A stretch of DNA of 64,000 nucleotides. Source: Deltaproteobacteria bacterium (GTDB taxonomy: Bacteria > Myxococcota > UBA727 > VGSZ01). Below the pieces are notes generated by a model. The model was not told the origin of the DNA. It was given only the letters and a program-made list of their open reading frames with translations, and did not search any database. Shown in pieces: positions 48,452 through 57,247 of this stretch (positions are counted from its first letter, which is position 1; the number at the start of each line of letters is the position of its first letter). The DNA lies in the NCBI GenBank assembly GCA_020850995.1, contig JADZDP010000091.1:28554-92553 (forward strand), written 5' to 3'. A program made the translations under genes and the position numbers.

Positions 48452-49903
48452 TCAGGTCGCACCGACCAAGGCGCGTACGCGCGCGACCAGATCCTTCGAC
48501 GAGAAGGGCTTGGGCAGGAGCTCGACGGCGCCCAACAGCTCGCGATCGGACTCCTCGACGAAGCCCGACATGGCAAGCGCCGGCATACCCGGGTGCCGCG
48601 TGGCGAGCAGCTTGAGGATGCTCGTGCCGTTGCCGTCGGGGAGGCGCAAGTCGGTCACGAGGGCGTCGATGCGAGCACCATGTTTGTCGAGAGCGGCGCG
48701 GGCGCTCTCCAGAGAGTGGGCCTCGACCACGGCGAAGCCGGCACCTTCGAGCAGCCGACGCACCGTGCGCCGCACGACGGCCTCGTCCTCCACGAGCAGA
48801 ATCACCTTCGGACCCTGGGTGGCCTGCGGCTCCTTGCGCTCCTCGGTTGGGCTCGCCGTCGCTGCCGGAGGGGGCGCCGCCGGCAGCGTCATGCGGATCG
48901 TGGTGCCCTTCCCCTCGACGCTGTCGATGGCGAACGCGCCGCCTTGCTCGTGCACGACGTTGTAGGCAACCGAGAGGCCGAGGCCCGTGCCGCGTCCCGG
49001 CGGCTTGGTGGTGAAGAACGGCTCGATCGCTTGCCGCAGCACCTCGGGGCTCATGCCCGCGCCGTCGTCGGTGACGCTAAGCTCCAGCGCGCCGTCGGGT
49101 CCTTGGACCGCCAGCGTGTCGGCGCCGCCTTCAAGGCGGCGAGCGCCGATCGTGATGTGGCGCGCGCCCGCGTCGCGCGCGTTGACGGCGAGGTTCACCA
49201 GCACCTGCTCGAGCTGACTTCGATCGCATCGCAGCGTCAGCGCTCGGTCGACATCGGCCTCGACGCTCACGCCGGCGCCCGCGAGCCGCCGTGCCATGGG
49301 CACCACCGCGTCGACGAGCGAGCCCACCTGGACCGTATCGGTTCGTCGGGCGTCCTTGCGGCTGAACATCAGGAGCTGCTTGCTGATCTGACGGGCGCGC
49401 TCGCAGGCGCCGCGCACCTCGCCGAGGTTCTTGGCGAGCTCTGCGTCCTTGCTGGCGCTGGACTCGAGCCCGTCGAGGCAGGCGAACACCACGGTCAGCA
49501 TGTTGTTGAAGTCGTGCGCCACGCTGCTCGCCACCTTGCCGATCGCGTCGAGCCGCTGGGCGTGCAGCACCTGCTGATGCGCATGCTCGAGCGCGCGCGT
49601 GCGCTCGGCGACCTTGCTCTCGAGCCCGCGGTTGGCCTCGGCCAGGGCGCGCTCGCGTTGCGCGAGCTGCTCGCGCAGCGCGCGGCTACGCGCGAACAGC
49701 GCGCGGATGGTCGCGAGCAAGACGCCGAAGGTGGTGCCGAGCGCTAGGGGCACCACGAACTTGCCTGGTCGGATCTCGTCGCTCGGCAGGTCGAGCACCA
49801 CGCGGAGCTGGATCTGTGCCGCGGCGAAGGTCAGGGCTACGCAACCCAGCACCACGAGCGCGCTCAGCAGTACCCCTCGACGTCGCCCTGCCCCCTCGGC
49901 CAT
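48452..49903 (-). CDS. Compact membrane hybrid sensor histidine kinase
   Basis: A 483-residue hybrid kinase with two transmembrane helices (about residues 10-30 and 47-66) and almost no periplasmic domain. A coiled coil (about 70-115) leads to HisKA with His130 in SVAHDFNNM. The HATPase has NLAVNARDAG, DDGAGM and GTGLGLS. A receiver follows at about 365-480 with Asp418 in LVTDLRLPDGNG and Lys in PKPFSSKD. The SVAHDFNN type is the group typically found without an added sensor. The signal may come from the membrane or a partner. The start ATG follows a G-rich run. Confidence 0.9.
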   Translation of the reverse strand: MAEGAGRRRGVLLSALVVLGCVALTFAAAQIQLRVVLDLPSDEIRPGKFVVPLALGTTFGVLLATIRALFARSRALREQLAQRERALAEANRGLESKVAERTRALEHAHQQVLHAQRLDAIGKVASSVAHDFNNMLTVVFACLDGLESSASKDAELAKNLGEVRGACERARQISKQLLMFSRKDARRTDTVQVGSLVDAVVPMARRLAGAGVSVEADVDRALTLRCDRSQLEQVLVNLAVNARDAGARHITIGARRLEGGADTLAVQGPDGALELSVTDDGAGMSPEVLRQAIEPFFTTKPPGRGTGLGLSVAYNVVHEQGGAFAIDSVEGKGTTIRMTLPAAPPPAATASPTEERKEPQATQGPKVILLVEDEAVVRRTVRRLLEGAGFAVVEAHSLESARAALDKHGARIDALVTDLRLPDGNGTSILKLLATRHPGMPALAMSGFVEESDRELLGAVELLPKPFSSKDLVARVRALVGAT

Positions 49904-49972
49904 GCCCCCCCCCTGCGTCAGCGGAGGATGCCGTGTTTTTCGGAAGCGCGGTAGGCGCGGGGCGATCCTGCC

Positions 49973-51022
49973 TCAGGGAATGGTGACGGCCACGTCCGAG
50001 CTGTTGTTGCTGTAGTCGAGCTCGGGGATCTGATGCAGGAAGTTGGTGGTGATGCGCAGGACGTAGTCGCCGGGCGGGATGCCGGTGATGTCGAGGAACT
50101 GGCACAATAGGTGGGAGCCGTAGACGTCGGCATAGCCGACGTCGATGCCGTCGCAGCCGTCCAGTGTGGGCGGCGGCGCGTCGGGGTCGATTTGCATGCT
50201 GTTGACCATGCAGAAGCTCCCCTTGCGACCGGTCGTGATGAGCTCGCCCGTGCCATCGAAGAGCTCGAAGCGCGTCCAGCCCGTGAACCGGGGGTCGCCG
50301 AGCGCGCTCATCACCCACAGGTCAGGGTGGCGCGCGGGGTGGCCATAGTTGAGCGGCGCCGTGCCGACGTTGCCGATGACGGCGTCGAAGTACATGACCC
50401 GCCGCTCGCCCATGGCCTTGTAGCACCCCTCGGCGAGCTCGTCGGAGTCGCCGGGGACGTCGACGATGTCGAAGGCGGGCGCGCCGCTGGTGGTGTAGAA
50501 GGCGTGCTCACCCATCACCACCATGTCGGGCAGCAGCGTTGGGTTGGTCTCGACGTGGTTCGGGCCTGCGCAGTCCGCGTCATTGCCGTCGGTGCGCCCG
50601 TCGAAGTCGTCGTCGTAGTCGTTGTCGCAGGAGGTGTCGGCTTCGGCAGTCGATCCTTCGGGCATGCGACAGGCAACGTCGGCGGCGTCGCTCAAGAAGT
50701 CGGCGTCGTTGTCGAGCCCGTCGGTGCACTGGTCGCCCTCGCCTTCACCCTCACCTTCACCCTCTCCCTCACCCTCACCCTCACCTTCTCCCTCGCCCTC
50801 ACCTTCTCCCTCGCCTTCGCCTTCTCCCTCGCCCTCACCCTCGCCCTCGCCGCTCGAGCACTCGGCGTCACAATCGGCGTCGTCGCAGTCGACATCGCCG
50901 TCACCGTCGTCATCGCGCTCGTTGCCGCAGTCCTCGGCGAGATCCTCGCACGCGGCACCGCCCAGGAAGAACGGGAGCGCGGCGAGCGCGAGGAGTGGGA
51001 GGCGGCCGAGGAGCAAGGTCAT
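49973..51022 (-). CDS. Lysyl-oxidase-like lipoprotein with (GE)n stalk and a degenerate copper site
   Basis: A 349-residue lipoprotein: signal with lipobox LGGAAC, then a MopE-like calcium motif (CGNERDDDGDGDVDCDDADCD) and a (GE)n stalk of about 19 pairs. A second, degenerate motif follows (QCTDGLDNDADFLSDAADVAC). The C-terminal 215 residues are a lysyl oxidase-like domain: RVMYFDAVIGNVGTAPLNYGH, TTGRKGSFCMVNS, GYADVYGSHLLCQFLDITGIPPGDYVLRITTN and DYSNNSSDV. The copper-binding His cluster expected just before the ARYEL-type strand appears replaced (TGWTRFELFD), so oxidase activity is doubtful. A TAACCT box lies 5 nt before the ATG. Confidence 0.8.
   Translation of the reverse strand: MTLLLGRLPLLALAALPFFLGGAACEDLAEDCGNERDDDGDGDVDCDDADCDAECSSGEGEGEGEGEGEGEGEGEGEGEGEGEGEGEGEGEGEGEGDQCTDGLDNDADFLSDAADVACRMPEGSTAEADTSCDNDYDDDFDGRTDGNDADCAGPNHVETNPTLLPDMVVMGEHAFYTTSGAPAFDIVDVPGDSDELAEGCYKAMGERRVMYFDAVIGNVGTAPLNYGHPARHPDLWVMSALGDPRFTGWTRFELFDGTGELITTGRKGSFCMVNSMQIDPDAPPPTLDGCDGIDVGYADVYGSHLLCQFLDITGIPPGDYVLRITTNFLHQIPELDYSNNSSDVAVTIP
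50735..50851 (-). repeat. Hexanucleotide tract encoding about 19 Gly-Glu pairs
   Basis: A run of GAGGGC/GAGGGT/GAGGGA hexamers (minus sense) between two calcium-binding-like motifs of the lysyl-oxidase-like lipoprotein. Confidence 0.9.
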
Positions 51023-51027
51023 GGCCC

Positions 51028-51033
51028 AGGTTA
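51028..51033 (-). promoter_or_regulatory. Leaderless-type -10 box TAACCT before the 51022 start
   Basis: TAACCT read on the minus strand, five bases before the ATG at 51022. No Shine-Dalgarno site is visible. The signal peptide begins directly at this ATG. Confidence 0.35.
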
Positions 51034-51144
51034 TCGGGGAGGAGGACGGTCCGTACAACCAGAGGGTCGGCATCGGTCATTCGTCCGACCCTGCTAGGCG
51101 TCGCGCGCTCCGACGTGGCACGATGCAGCGCTGCCGCAACCATC

Positions 51145-53655
51145 ATGACGCGCTGCGTACACCTCCGTGCAAGCGTGGCGTTCGTCGTGGGCGCCATGGC
51201 CGCCTGTACGCCGCGCGCGGTCGCGCCTGACGCAGGTGGGGTCGTGGGCGAAGGCGAGGGTGAGGGTGAAGGGGAAGGGGACTGCACGCCAGCGTGCGCC
51301 TCGCGCGCGGTGTGCGTCGCCGGCTCCTGCCGCGAGATCTCGTCGTTACAGGCCTTTAGCGTGGCACAGGTGGCGCTCGACGCGTGCGTGAGCGCGGAGC
51401 ACCTCGAGGTGACGGGCGACGACCGCGGCGGTCTGGCCACCACGCGCGACGCGGTCTTCCTGGCCGGCGACAGCAACACTGGCCGCTTCCTGCTCGCCGA
51501 CCCCGCCGACGGCGCCGCCATTGGCGCGCCGCTCGATGGGCTGGTGTCGGATCTGCGCACCGGCGCGGTCTACACCTTCGCGCACGACGGCGTGCCCTTC
51601 CTCGCGTTTGTGAGCGATACCATCAGCGAGCTCGTGCCGCTCGATCCGGAGTCAGGCGCCGTCGCGGGGCCGCCGCTGGCGCTCTCGCCGCCGCTCGGAC
51701 CCCTCTCGCGCGCCGCTGCCCCTGGGGGCGTGTTCGCCGGGCTTGGGCGCGCCGCCGTGCTGACGCAGCTGTGGGGACCGGAGCGCGCGCTGTACATCAT
51801 CGACCTCGAGAGCGGCGTGGTCACCGAGCGTCCCGCGCCGACCATCGGTGGTGCCACCGCGTGCGAGAGCTGGGCCGTCTGGGGCCTCCTCGAGACCATC
51901 GAGGGCGAGGACTGGCTCGTCAGCGCGAGGCCCGATGGCCTGGTGCGCACGCGCGTCTCCGATAGTCGCACGGAGCTGGTGCAGCGCTTCGAAGACCTCG
52001 GCGACACCTGCGCGTTCTCGGTGTCGCTGTTCGCGCAACGGTGGGCCTTCCACCACGAGGGTGCCAGCGCGTTGAGCGCGCATCAGGAGAGCGTAGGCTC
52101 GTGCCCGACGAGCTTCTGCTTCGACGACGTCTGCGTGTGCCCCGCGACGGCCCCCACGGACTGCGGCGGGCGCTGCGCCGATCTCACGTCGAGCCCGAGC
52201 CACTGCGGCGCATGTGGCGAGACCTGCGCGGCCAACGCCTCGTGTGTGCTCGGCGAGTGCTCGTGCGACGATGGCGCCGCCGTCGTGTGCGCCGACGTCG
52301 ACGCCGCCGCGCACCCCGTGTGCACGCGCACCGATATCGATCCGCTCCACTGCGGCGACTGCGACACGCGCTGCGGGCGCAACGTGCCGTGCGTCTCCGG
52401 CCGGTGCGTGCCGCCGGTCCACACCTGCGGCGACGGTGCCCTCGAGGACGGCGAGGACTGCGACGACGGCAACACCGTCGACGGCGATAGCTGCCCCGCG
52501 GATTGCCTCGCTACGCCGTGCGGTCCGGTGGCGGTGTGCTTCGACGGCGATCCCTGCACGCGCGACATCTGCGTCGACGCTGCGACGGGGCTGTGCTCGT
52601 TTGCGCCGGCTGCCGAGCATGCGGCGTGTGACCGGGACGGTCGCGACGACACCGCCGACACCTGCCGCGCCGGTCTTTGCACGCCACCAGCGCCCGATCC
52701 CGCGCTGCTCTTGCTCGAGCCCGAGATCCTGGCGGATCCTGCCTTCTCGTTCCGCGCCATCCACGATCGCTTGGCCGCCGATGGCGACGGGCCGGCGCTG
52801 TTCGCGCAGTGGACCTCGACGATGGCGGTGCCCGTGACCGTCAACGGCTACACCATCGAGGCGCGGCCGGCCTTGTTGGCCTACCTCGCGTCCGTGCCGC
52901 GCGACGGCGACGGTGCGATCGACCTCGACCTGGCCGGCTTTCATCCTGCGGCCTTCGTCCACCGCATCGACCTGATGGGCGTGGGACACTGTGGCGAGAC
53001 GCGCGTCGTCTACACCAAGGACTCGGGCCTGTGGGATCGGGACGATCGCATGTCGATCATCTTCGAGATGTCCGTCCCTGACGACGGCAACGGTTGCGTC
53101 GACGCGGCGCGCCGCTGGACCGATCTGCGCGCGCTCTCAGGCGACGCGCTTCGCGAAGCCGCCGCGCAACTCTGGCTCGAGCGCTCGCAGCCCTCCCGCT
53201 TGGCGGCCCTGCGCACCAACGAGATGGTGCACGGCCCGTTCTGGGAACTGCGCGAGTTCCACTTGGAGGCCGGCGTGCTGGTGCCCTCGGCGGTGAAGAA
53301 CGCGCCGGCGTTCTCGCTGCAGACGGAAGACAGCTTTCGCGACTACGTGCGCGACAACGCTGCCGCGTTCAACGCCGGCGCGCACGGCAGCGCGACCTTT
53401 CCCCCGGCGTGGCTCGCGCCCAACAGTCGCGCCGACGGCAGCCGTCTGGTCATCGGCGACTTGGTGCCGAGCATGCCCGGCCTCGAGGCGAACCTGAACG
53501 CGATCACCTGCGCCGGCTGTCATCTGACCGAGACCGGCACCTCGTTCCTCCATGTCGAAGAGGCCACGCCCGCGCGGCCCGCGCTGCTGTCGGCGTTTCT
53601 ACGGGGGGAGCTGGAGTACCGAGGCGTGTTGCTCGACGCGCTCACCGGGCCGTAG
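51145..53655 (+). CDS. Lipoprotein with Myxo cysteine-rich repeat and a CxxCH motif (836 aa)
   Basis: An 836-residue lipoprotein: signal with lipobox GAMAAC, a (GE)6 stalk, then a propeller-like beta region (about residues 60-310). A cysteine-rich section (about 320-510) contains two CxxxC knots and the Myxococcus cysteine-rich repeat CGDG..E.GE.CDDGN..DGD.C. The C-terminal half (about 515-836) is an alpha/beta domain (WELREFHLEAGVLVPSAVKNAPAFSLQTEDSFRDYV) ending in a c-type haem motif, Cys789-Ala-Gly-Cys-His793. It may be an outer-membrane or periplasmic monohaem protein or a CxxCH-containing enzyme. The start is weak; no ribosome site is obvious. Confidence 0.75.
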   Translation: MTRCVHLRASVAFVVGAMAACTPRAVAPDAGGVVGEGEGEGEGEGDCTPACASRAVCVAGSCREISSLQAFSVAQVALDACVSAEHLEVTGDDRGGLATTRDAVFLAGDSNTGRFLLADPADGAAIGAPLDGLVSDLRTGAVYTFAHDGVPFLAFVSDTISELVPLDPESGAVAGPPLALSPPLGPLSRAAAPGGVFAGLGRAAVLTQLWGPERALYIIDLESGVVTERPAPTIGGATACESWAVWGLLETIEGEDWLVSARPDGLVRTRVSDSRTELVQRFEDLGDTCAFSVSLFAQRWAFHHEGASALSAHQESVGSCPTSFCFDDVCVCPATAPTDCGGRCADLTSSPSHCGACGETCAANASCVLGECSCDDGAAVVCADVDAAAHPVCTRTDIDPLHCGDCDTRCGRNVPCVSGRCVPPVHTCGDGALEDGEDCDDGNTVDGDSCPADCLATPCGPVAVCFDGDPCTRDICVDAATGLCSFAPAAEHAACDRDGRDDTADTCRAGLCTPPAPDPALLLLEPEILADPAFSFRAIHDRLAADGDGPALFAQWTSTMAVPVTVNGYTIEARPALLAYLASVPRDGDGAIDLDLAGFHPAAFVHRIDLMGVGHCGETRVVYTKDSGLWDRDDRMSIIFEMSVPDDGNGCVDAARRWTDLRALSGDALREAAAQLWLERSQPSRLAALRTNEMVHGPFWELREFHLEAGVLVPSAVKNAPAFSLQTEDSFRDYVRDNAAAFNAGAHGSATFPPAWLAPNSRADGSRLVIGDLVPSMPGLEANLNAITCAGCHLTETGTSFLHVEEATPARPALLSAFLRGELEYRGVLLDALTGP
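51247..51282 (+). repeat. Short (Gly-Glu)6 tract
   Basis: Six Gly-Glu codon pairs just after the lipobox, the shortest of the window's seven tracts. Confidence 0.9.
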
Positions 53656-53692
53656 CAGCGACCGTGCGCGCCAAGGTCTGCGGCTCGCGCGC

Positions 53693-54715
53693 TCACCACC
53701 GTGATGAGCTGGCGCGTCGACGCGCCGCGCGCGCCGCGCAGAAGTGCGCAAACACCTCACGGCTCGTCATCGTCGGCGTGTAGCCGAATTCGTCCTTGAG
53801 GCGTCGATTGGAGAGCACGGGGCGGTAGCGCAAGAAGTCGACCTGCTCGGGCCCATAGCTCGTGCGGCCGAGTCGCTTCAGCACCGAGAGCGCGCCGCGC
53901 ACCACCGGTACTGGCAGCGGAAGGAAGGGCTTGTGCAGCATCGCGGCCAACTCGCGCAGGGGCACGGCGCCGTCGCCCGCGAGGTTGAAGGCGCCGGTGA
54001 CGTCGTTGCACACGCCCTGCGCGACGATGTCCGCGACGTCGCGATCCCAGATGAACACGAAGGGCGTGGCGGCGCCCCACAGCCCGGTGACGACGCGCCC
54101 TTCGAACAACGCGGTGATCTGGTTGGAGGTGCCCTCGCCGAGCACGGTGCCGGGCCGCAGCACCAGCTGGCGCAGCGCGGGGTGCTCGAGGCGCGCTCGC
54201 CGCAGGAGCTCCTCGACTTGGCGCTTGTGGTCGGCGTAGGCGAACTCGGGGTTGCCGCGCAGCGCGTCGTCCTCCGACAGCCACGGCGGGTTGTCGGCGT
54301 GGTAGCCGTAGGCCGCGCCGCTCGAGGTCACGACCAGCTTTGTCACCCCTGCGTCGACACAGGCGGCGATGACGTTGGCGGTGCCGAGCACGTCGACGGA
54401 GTGCTCGAGCGCGCGGTTCGACGCCTTGCCCGGCGTCACGATGGCAGCGAGGTGCGCGACGACATCGACGGCCTCCTGGCGCAGCAGCGCCGCCAGCGCC
54501 GGGTCGCGCACGTCGAGCACGCGATAGTCGACCCCGGCCACGCGCTGGCCCGGCGGTACCTCGTGCACGTCGACGGAGACGACGCGCGACACGGGGCGCA
54601 AGGTGCCGGCGTGGTTCCTGCGCGCGGCTAGCGCCGCCACGGCCAGCCGACCGATGTAGCCCGCGCCACCGGTGATCAGCACCGAGAGCGGACGCGACGC
54701 CGATGGGGTCGTCAT
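53693..54715 (-). CDS. NAD-dependent epimerase/dehydratase
   Basis: A 340-residue short-chain-type (extended SDR) protein. The NAD-binding motif GGAGYIG (residues 15-21) opens a Rossmann fold. DVRDPALAALLRQEAVDVVAHLAAI and SSGAAYG mark the cofactor and Ser region, and YADHK carries the catalytic Tyr-x-x-x-Lys. It resembles UDP-sugar 4-epimerases and 3-beta-HSD-type dehydrogenases. Its start overlaps the stop of the TPP enzyme (ATGA), so the two are translated together and its substrate may be that enzyme's product, although the linkage to a sugar is not obvious. It is the last gene of the cluster. Confidence 0.88.
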   Translation of the reverse strand: MTTPSASRPLSVLITGGAGYIGRLAVAALAARRNHAGTLRPVSRVVSVDVHEVPPGQRVAGVDYRVLDVRDPALAALLRQEAVDVVAHLAAIVTPGKASNRALEHSVDVLGTANVIAACVDAGVTKLVVTSSGAAYGYHADNPPWLSEDDALRGNPEFAYADHKRQVEELLRRARLEHPALRQLVLRPGTVLGEGTSNQITALFEGRVVTGLWGAATPFVFIWDRDVADIVAQGVCNDVTGAFNLAGDGAVPLRELAAMLHKPFLPLPVPVVRGALSVLKRLGRTSYGPEQVDFLRYRPVLSNRRLKDEFGYTPTMTSREVFAHFCAARAARRRASSSRW

Positions 54716-56469
54716 GCCTGCCCCTTCGGCTCTTGGTGCATCTCCTTGAAGTGCAGCAGGCCCGGCGCCCACAGGTGCTTGGCGGCGTCCACGTCGAGGT
54801 GCAGCACGGCGCATCGCTCCGACGCGAGCGCGCGCTCGATGGCCGCAGGCAACTCCGCAGGATCGGCGACGCGCTCGCCGTACGCACCCATCGCCCTGGC
54901 GAGGCGATCCCACGACACTTCGGCGAAGTCGGTGTTGATGGTGGCGTCGGGTTCGAGCTGTTGCTTCAACATCATGGTGACCGGCGCAAAGGTCATGCTC
55001 TGCGTCATCTTCACCATGCCCCATTGGCCGTCCGCCACGACGAGGAAGAGCACCTTGAGCCCGCAGCGCACCGCGGTCTCGACCTCCGCCGGATGCATGC
55101 CGAAGGCACCGTCGCCAATGATGCAGCAGACCTGCTTGCTCGGCCGCGCCACGGCCGCGCCGAGCGCCTGGCCGACGCCGGCGCCGAGGTGCCCCATGTG
55201 GTGCGTCGCGAGCGCGCAATTGGGCATGCGCAGCCGGGCAAAGAACTGACCCCACACCGCGGTGTTGCCACCGTCGAACACCAGCACCGCGTCGGGCGCG
55301 AGCGCTGCTTGCGCGCTGGCGCCCACGTGCGCCGTCATCATCGGCGTGCCCTTGTCCGCCAGCTTCTCGTCGAGCGCGGCGCGGTCGCGCGCACAGCTCT
55401 CCGCCAGGCGCGCCACTTCGACGCGGCGCGCGGCCAAGGGCATGGCGCCGCGCAGCTGCTCGAGCTCGATCACCAACTGACGCAAGAACGGCTTGAGGTC
55501 GCACTGCACCGCGAGATCGGCGCGCCGCGTGCGGCCGAGGGCGTCACCGTCGATGTCGACCTGGATCAGCCGCTGCTGATCGGCCGGCGCCCAGAAGGGG
55601 GCCTTGCCCCACCAATCGGTCTCACCCAAGCGCGAGCCGAGGCACAGCACCAGGTCAGCGGCGTTGCGCAGCTCGTGGTTCGCCTTGACGTGCACCATGG
55701 GCCAGGCGAGCGGCGAGGTCTCGGGCAGCGCACCGCGCGCGCTCCACGACGTCGTTACCGGCGCGTGCAGCGCGGAGGCGACGGCCTCGAGCTCCTCGAA
55801 CGCCAGTGCGTGGATCACGCCGCCGCCAGCGTGGATCATGGGCAAGCGCGCCTCGGCGAGCATGCGCGCGGCCTGGCGGACCGCCTCAAGGTCGGGCGCG
55901 AGCGGCAGCACCGCGCGGTACTGGCGCGGCAGCCACGGCTGCTCGGCGGCGACGCTTCCATTGATGACGTTTTCTGGAACGTCGAGATGAACGACACCCG
56001 GGCGTCCTTGCCAGCACTGGGCCAGGGCCCGGCGCAGCAGCTCGGGCAGGCGCTCGGCGCTGGGGACGGCCTCTGACCACTTCGCCATGTGCTTGATGAC
56101 GCCTACCTGGTCAAAGGCCTGGTAGGTGCCGCCACGGTTCGGGTAGTGGATGCCGGTGCGCCTGCAGCTGGTGATGAGCAACACGCGGTTGCCCTCGCTG
56201 TGCTCCACCGCCACGCCAGAGAGGACGTTGGCGACGCCGGGCCCGTTGCTGGCGATGACGACGCCGAGCTTGCCCGTGAGACGCGCGAAGGCGCCGGCCA
56301 TGTGTGCCGCAGTTGCTTCGTGGCGGGGCCCGATGAGTCGCAGCCCGTGGCGTGGCAGCGCGGCGCACAACTGGAGGTAGCTCCCGTCCACGATGCCGAA
56401 CACGGTGTCGACGTTCTCGGCCTTGAGCATCTGGGCGATCACGTCGCCGCCGGTGGTTTCCTTGGTCAT
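54712..56469 (-). CDS. Thiamine pyrophosphate-dependent enzyme (acetolactate synthase-like)
   Basis: A 585-residue, three-domain TPP enzyme like acetolactate synthase, oxalyl-CoA decarboxylase and 2-hydroxyacyl-CoA lyase. The N-terminal domain has GPRHEATAAHMAGAFARLTGKLG with the activating Glu; the middle FAD/TPP-type domain has GGGVIHALAFEELEAVASALHAPV; the C-terminal PP domain has GDGAFGM, where the expected NN pair before the Trp is replaced (VADGQWG). Substrate cannot be assigned: it lacks the ALS sequence profile and no small regulatory subunit is present. The ATG has GAGG 8 nt upstream and lies 10 bp behind tetR. Confidence 0.85.
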   Translation of the reverse strand: MTKETTGGDVIAQMLKAENVDTVFGIVDGSYLQLCAALPRHGLRLIGPRHEATAAHMAGAFARLTGKLGVVIASNGPGVANVLSGVAVEHSEGNRVLLITSCRRTGIHYPNRGGTYQAFDQVGVIKHMAKWSEAVPSAERLPELLRRALAQCWQGRPGVVHLDVPENVINGSVAAEQPWLPRQYRAVLPLAPDLEAVRQAARMLAEARLPMIHAGGGVIHALAFEELEAVASALHAPVTTSWSARGALPETSPLAWPMVHVKANHELRNAADLVLCLGSRLGETDWWGKAPFWAPADQQRLIQVDIDGDALGRTRRADLAVQCDLKPFLRQLVIELEQLRGAMPLAARRVEVARLAESCARDRAALDEKLADKGTPMMTAHVGASAQAALAPDAVLVFDGGNTAVWGQFFARLRMPNCALATHHMGHLGAGVGQALGAAVARPSKQVCCIIGDGAFGMHPAEVETAVRCGLKVLFLVVADGQWGMVKMTQSMTFAPVTMMLKQQLEPDATINTDFAEVSWDRLARAMGAYGERVADPAELPAAIERALASERCAVLHLDVDAAKHLWAPGLLHFKEMHQEPKGQA

Positions 56470-56479
56470 CGCTGGTACC

Positions 56480-57148
56480 TCATGAGCGGCGACGCGGCCG
56501 CGGGTCTTGCAGGGTGGTGGTGAGCTGCCCAAGCACGCGCTCGCACAGCGCCGCGCTCTGCGGGGCGCTCAGGCGGCGCGGCAGGTCGAGGTAGGCGCGC
56601 AGGCGAATGCCGAAGTGCTCAGAGACCAGCGCGGCGAGCAGCATGACGTAGGCGTTGTTGATCTGCCATGCGGCCACGGGCACATCGAGGTCCGCGCGAA
56701 CCACCCCGGCGTGGATGCCCGCCTGCAGGAGCACCTTCCATCGCTCCGCTGCGGGACGCTCGACCTCGTCGGAGAGCTGGGCGGCCGTGGCTTCGAGGCC
56801 AACGGACGCAACCCCGAGGTACAGCGTGACCAGCTCCGGGCGCTCGCGCGCGAACGCGACCCCGGCGCGGAAGGTGTGCTCGAGCACGCGGACGACGTCC
56901 CACGTGGGCTCGACCGCGGCCCAGACGGCGGCGCGCGAACGCGCGAGGCCGTCGCGGCACACGTACAGGTAGAGGTCGTCCTTGCTCGAGAAGTAGGTGT
57001 ACAGCGAGCCCTTGGCGATGCCGCAGCGCTCGGCGAGCTCTGCCATGTCGGCGGCCTCGAAGCCGCGCTCAGCGAAGAGCTTGGCGGCCTCACGCAGCAA
57101 GCGCTCGCGCTTCTCGGTGGCGATCTTGAGCAGGGTCTGCTTGGGCAA
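56480..57148 (-). CDS. TetR-family transcriptional regulator
   Basis: A 222-residue TetR repressor. The N-terminal HTH is typical: RERLLREAAKLFAERGFEAADMAELAERCGIAKGSLYTYFSSKDDLYLYVC. The C-terminal helical ligand domain has no identifiable specificity. The start is TTG, supported by GAGG 6 nt upstream. It lies downstream of its own palindrome and promoter, so it should be autoregulated. It controls at least the TPP enzyme and epimerase genes that follow, with 10 bp to the next gene. Confidence 0.9.
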   Translation of the reverse strand: MPKQTLLKIATEKRERLLREAAKLFAERGFEAADMAELAERCGIAKGSLYTYFSSKDDLYLYVCRDGLARSRAAVWAAVEPTWDVVRVLEHTFRAGVAFARERPELVTLYLGVASVGLEATAAQLSDEVERPAAERWKVLLQAGIHAGVVRADLDVPVAAWQINNAYVMLLAALVSEHFGIRLRAYLDLPRRLSAPQSAALCERVLGQLTTTLQDPRPRRRS

Positions 57149-57178
57149 GGACGTCCTCGAGCTACGGCGATCACACGG

Positions 57179-57198
57179 ATGACTGACTGGTCAGTCAT
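57179..57198. promoter_or_regulatory. TetR operator palindrome
   Basis: ATGACTGAC and GTCAGTCAT are perfect inverted half-sites (9 + 9 bp, TG spacer), the form of many TetR operators. It lies 31-50 nt upstream of the tetR start and covers the -10 and probable start point of the tetR promoter, so bound repressor would block it. Confidence 0.75.
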
Positions 57199-57222
57199 AG
57201 CGCAAACCACGGGACCCGTCAA
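57194..57222 (-). promoter_or_regulatory. Promoter of tetR-TPP-epimerase unit
   Basis: TTGACG (57217-57222) and TATGAC (57194-57199) on the minus strand, exactly 17 bp apart, good sigma-70 elements. The -10 overlaps the TetR palindrome. The predicted start point is near 57187, inside the operator. Confidence 0.7.
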
Positions 57223-57247
57223 GCGGCGCAGGCGTTGGGCGCTCGGA

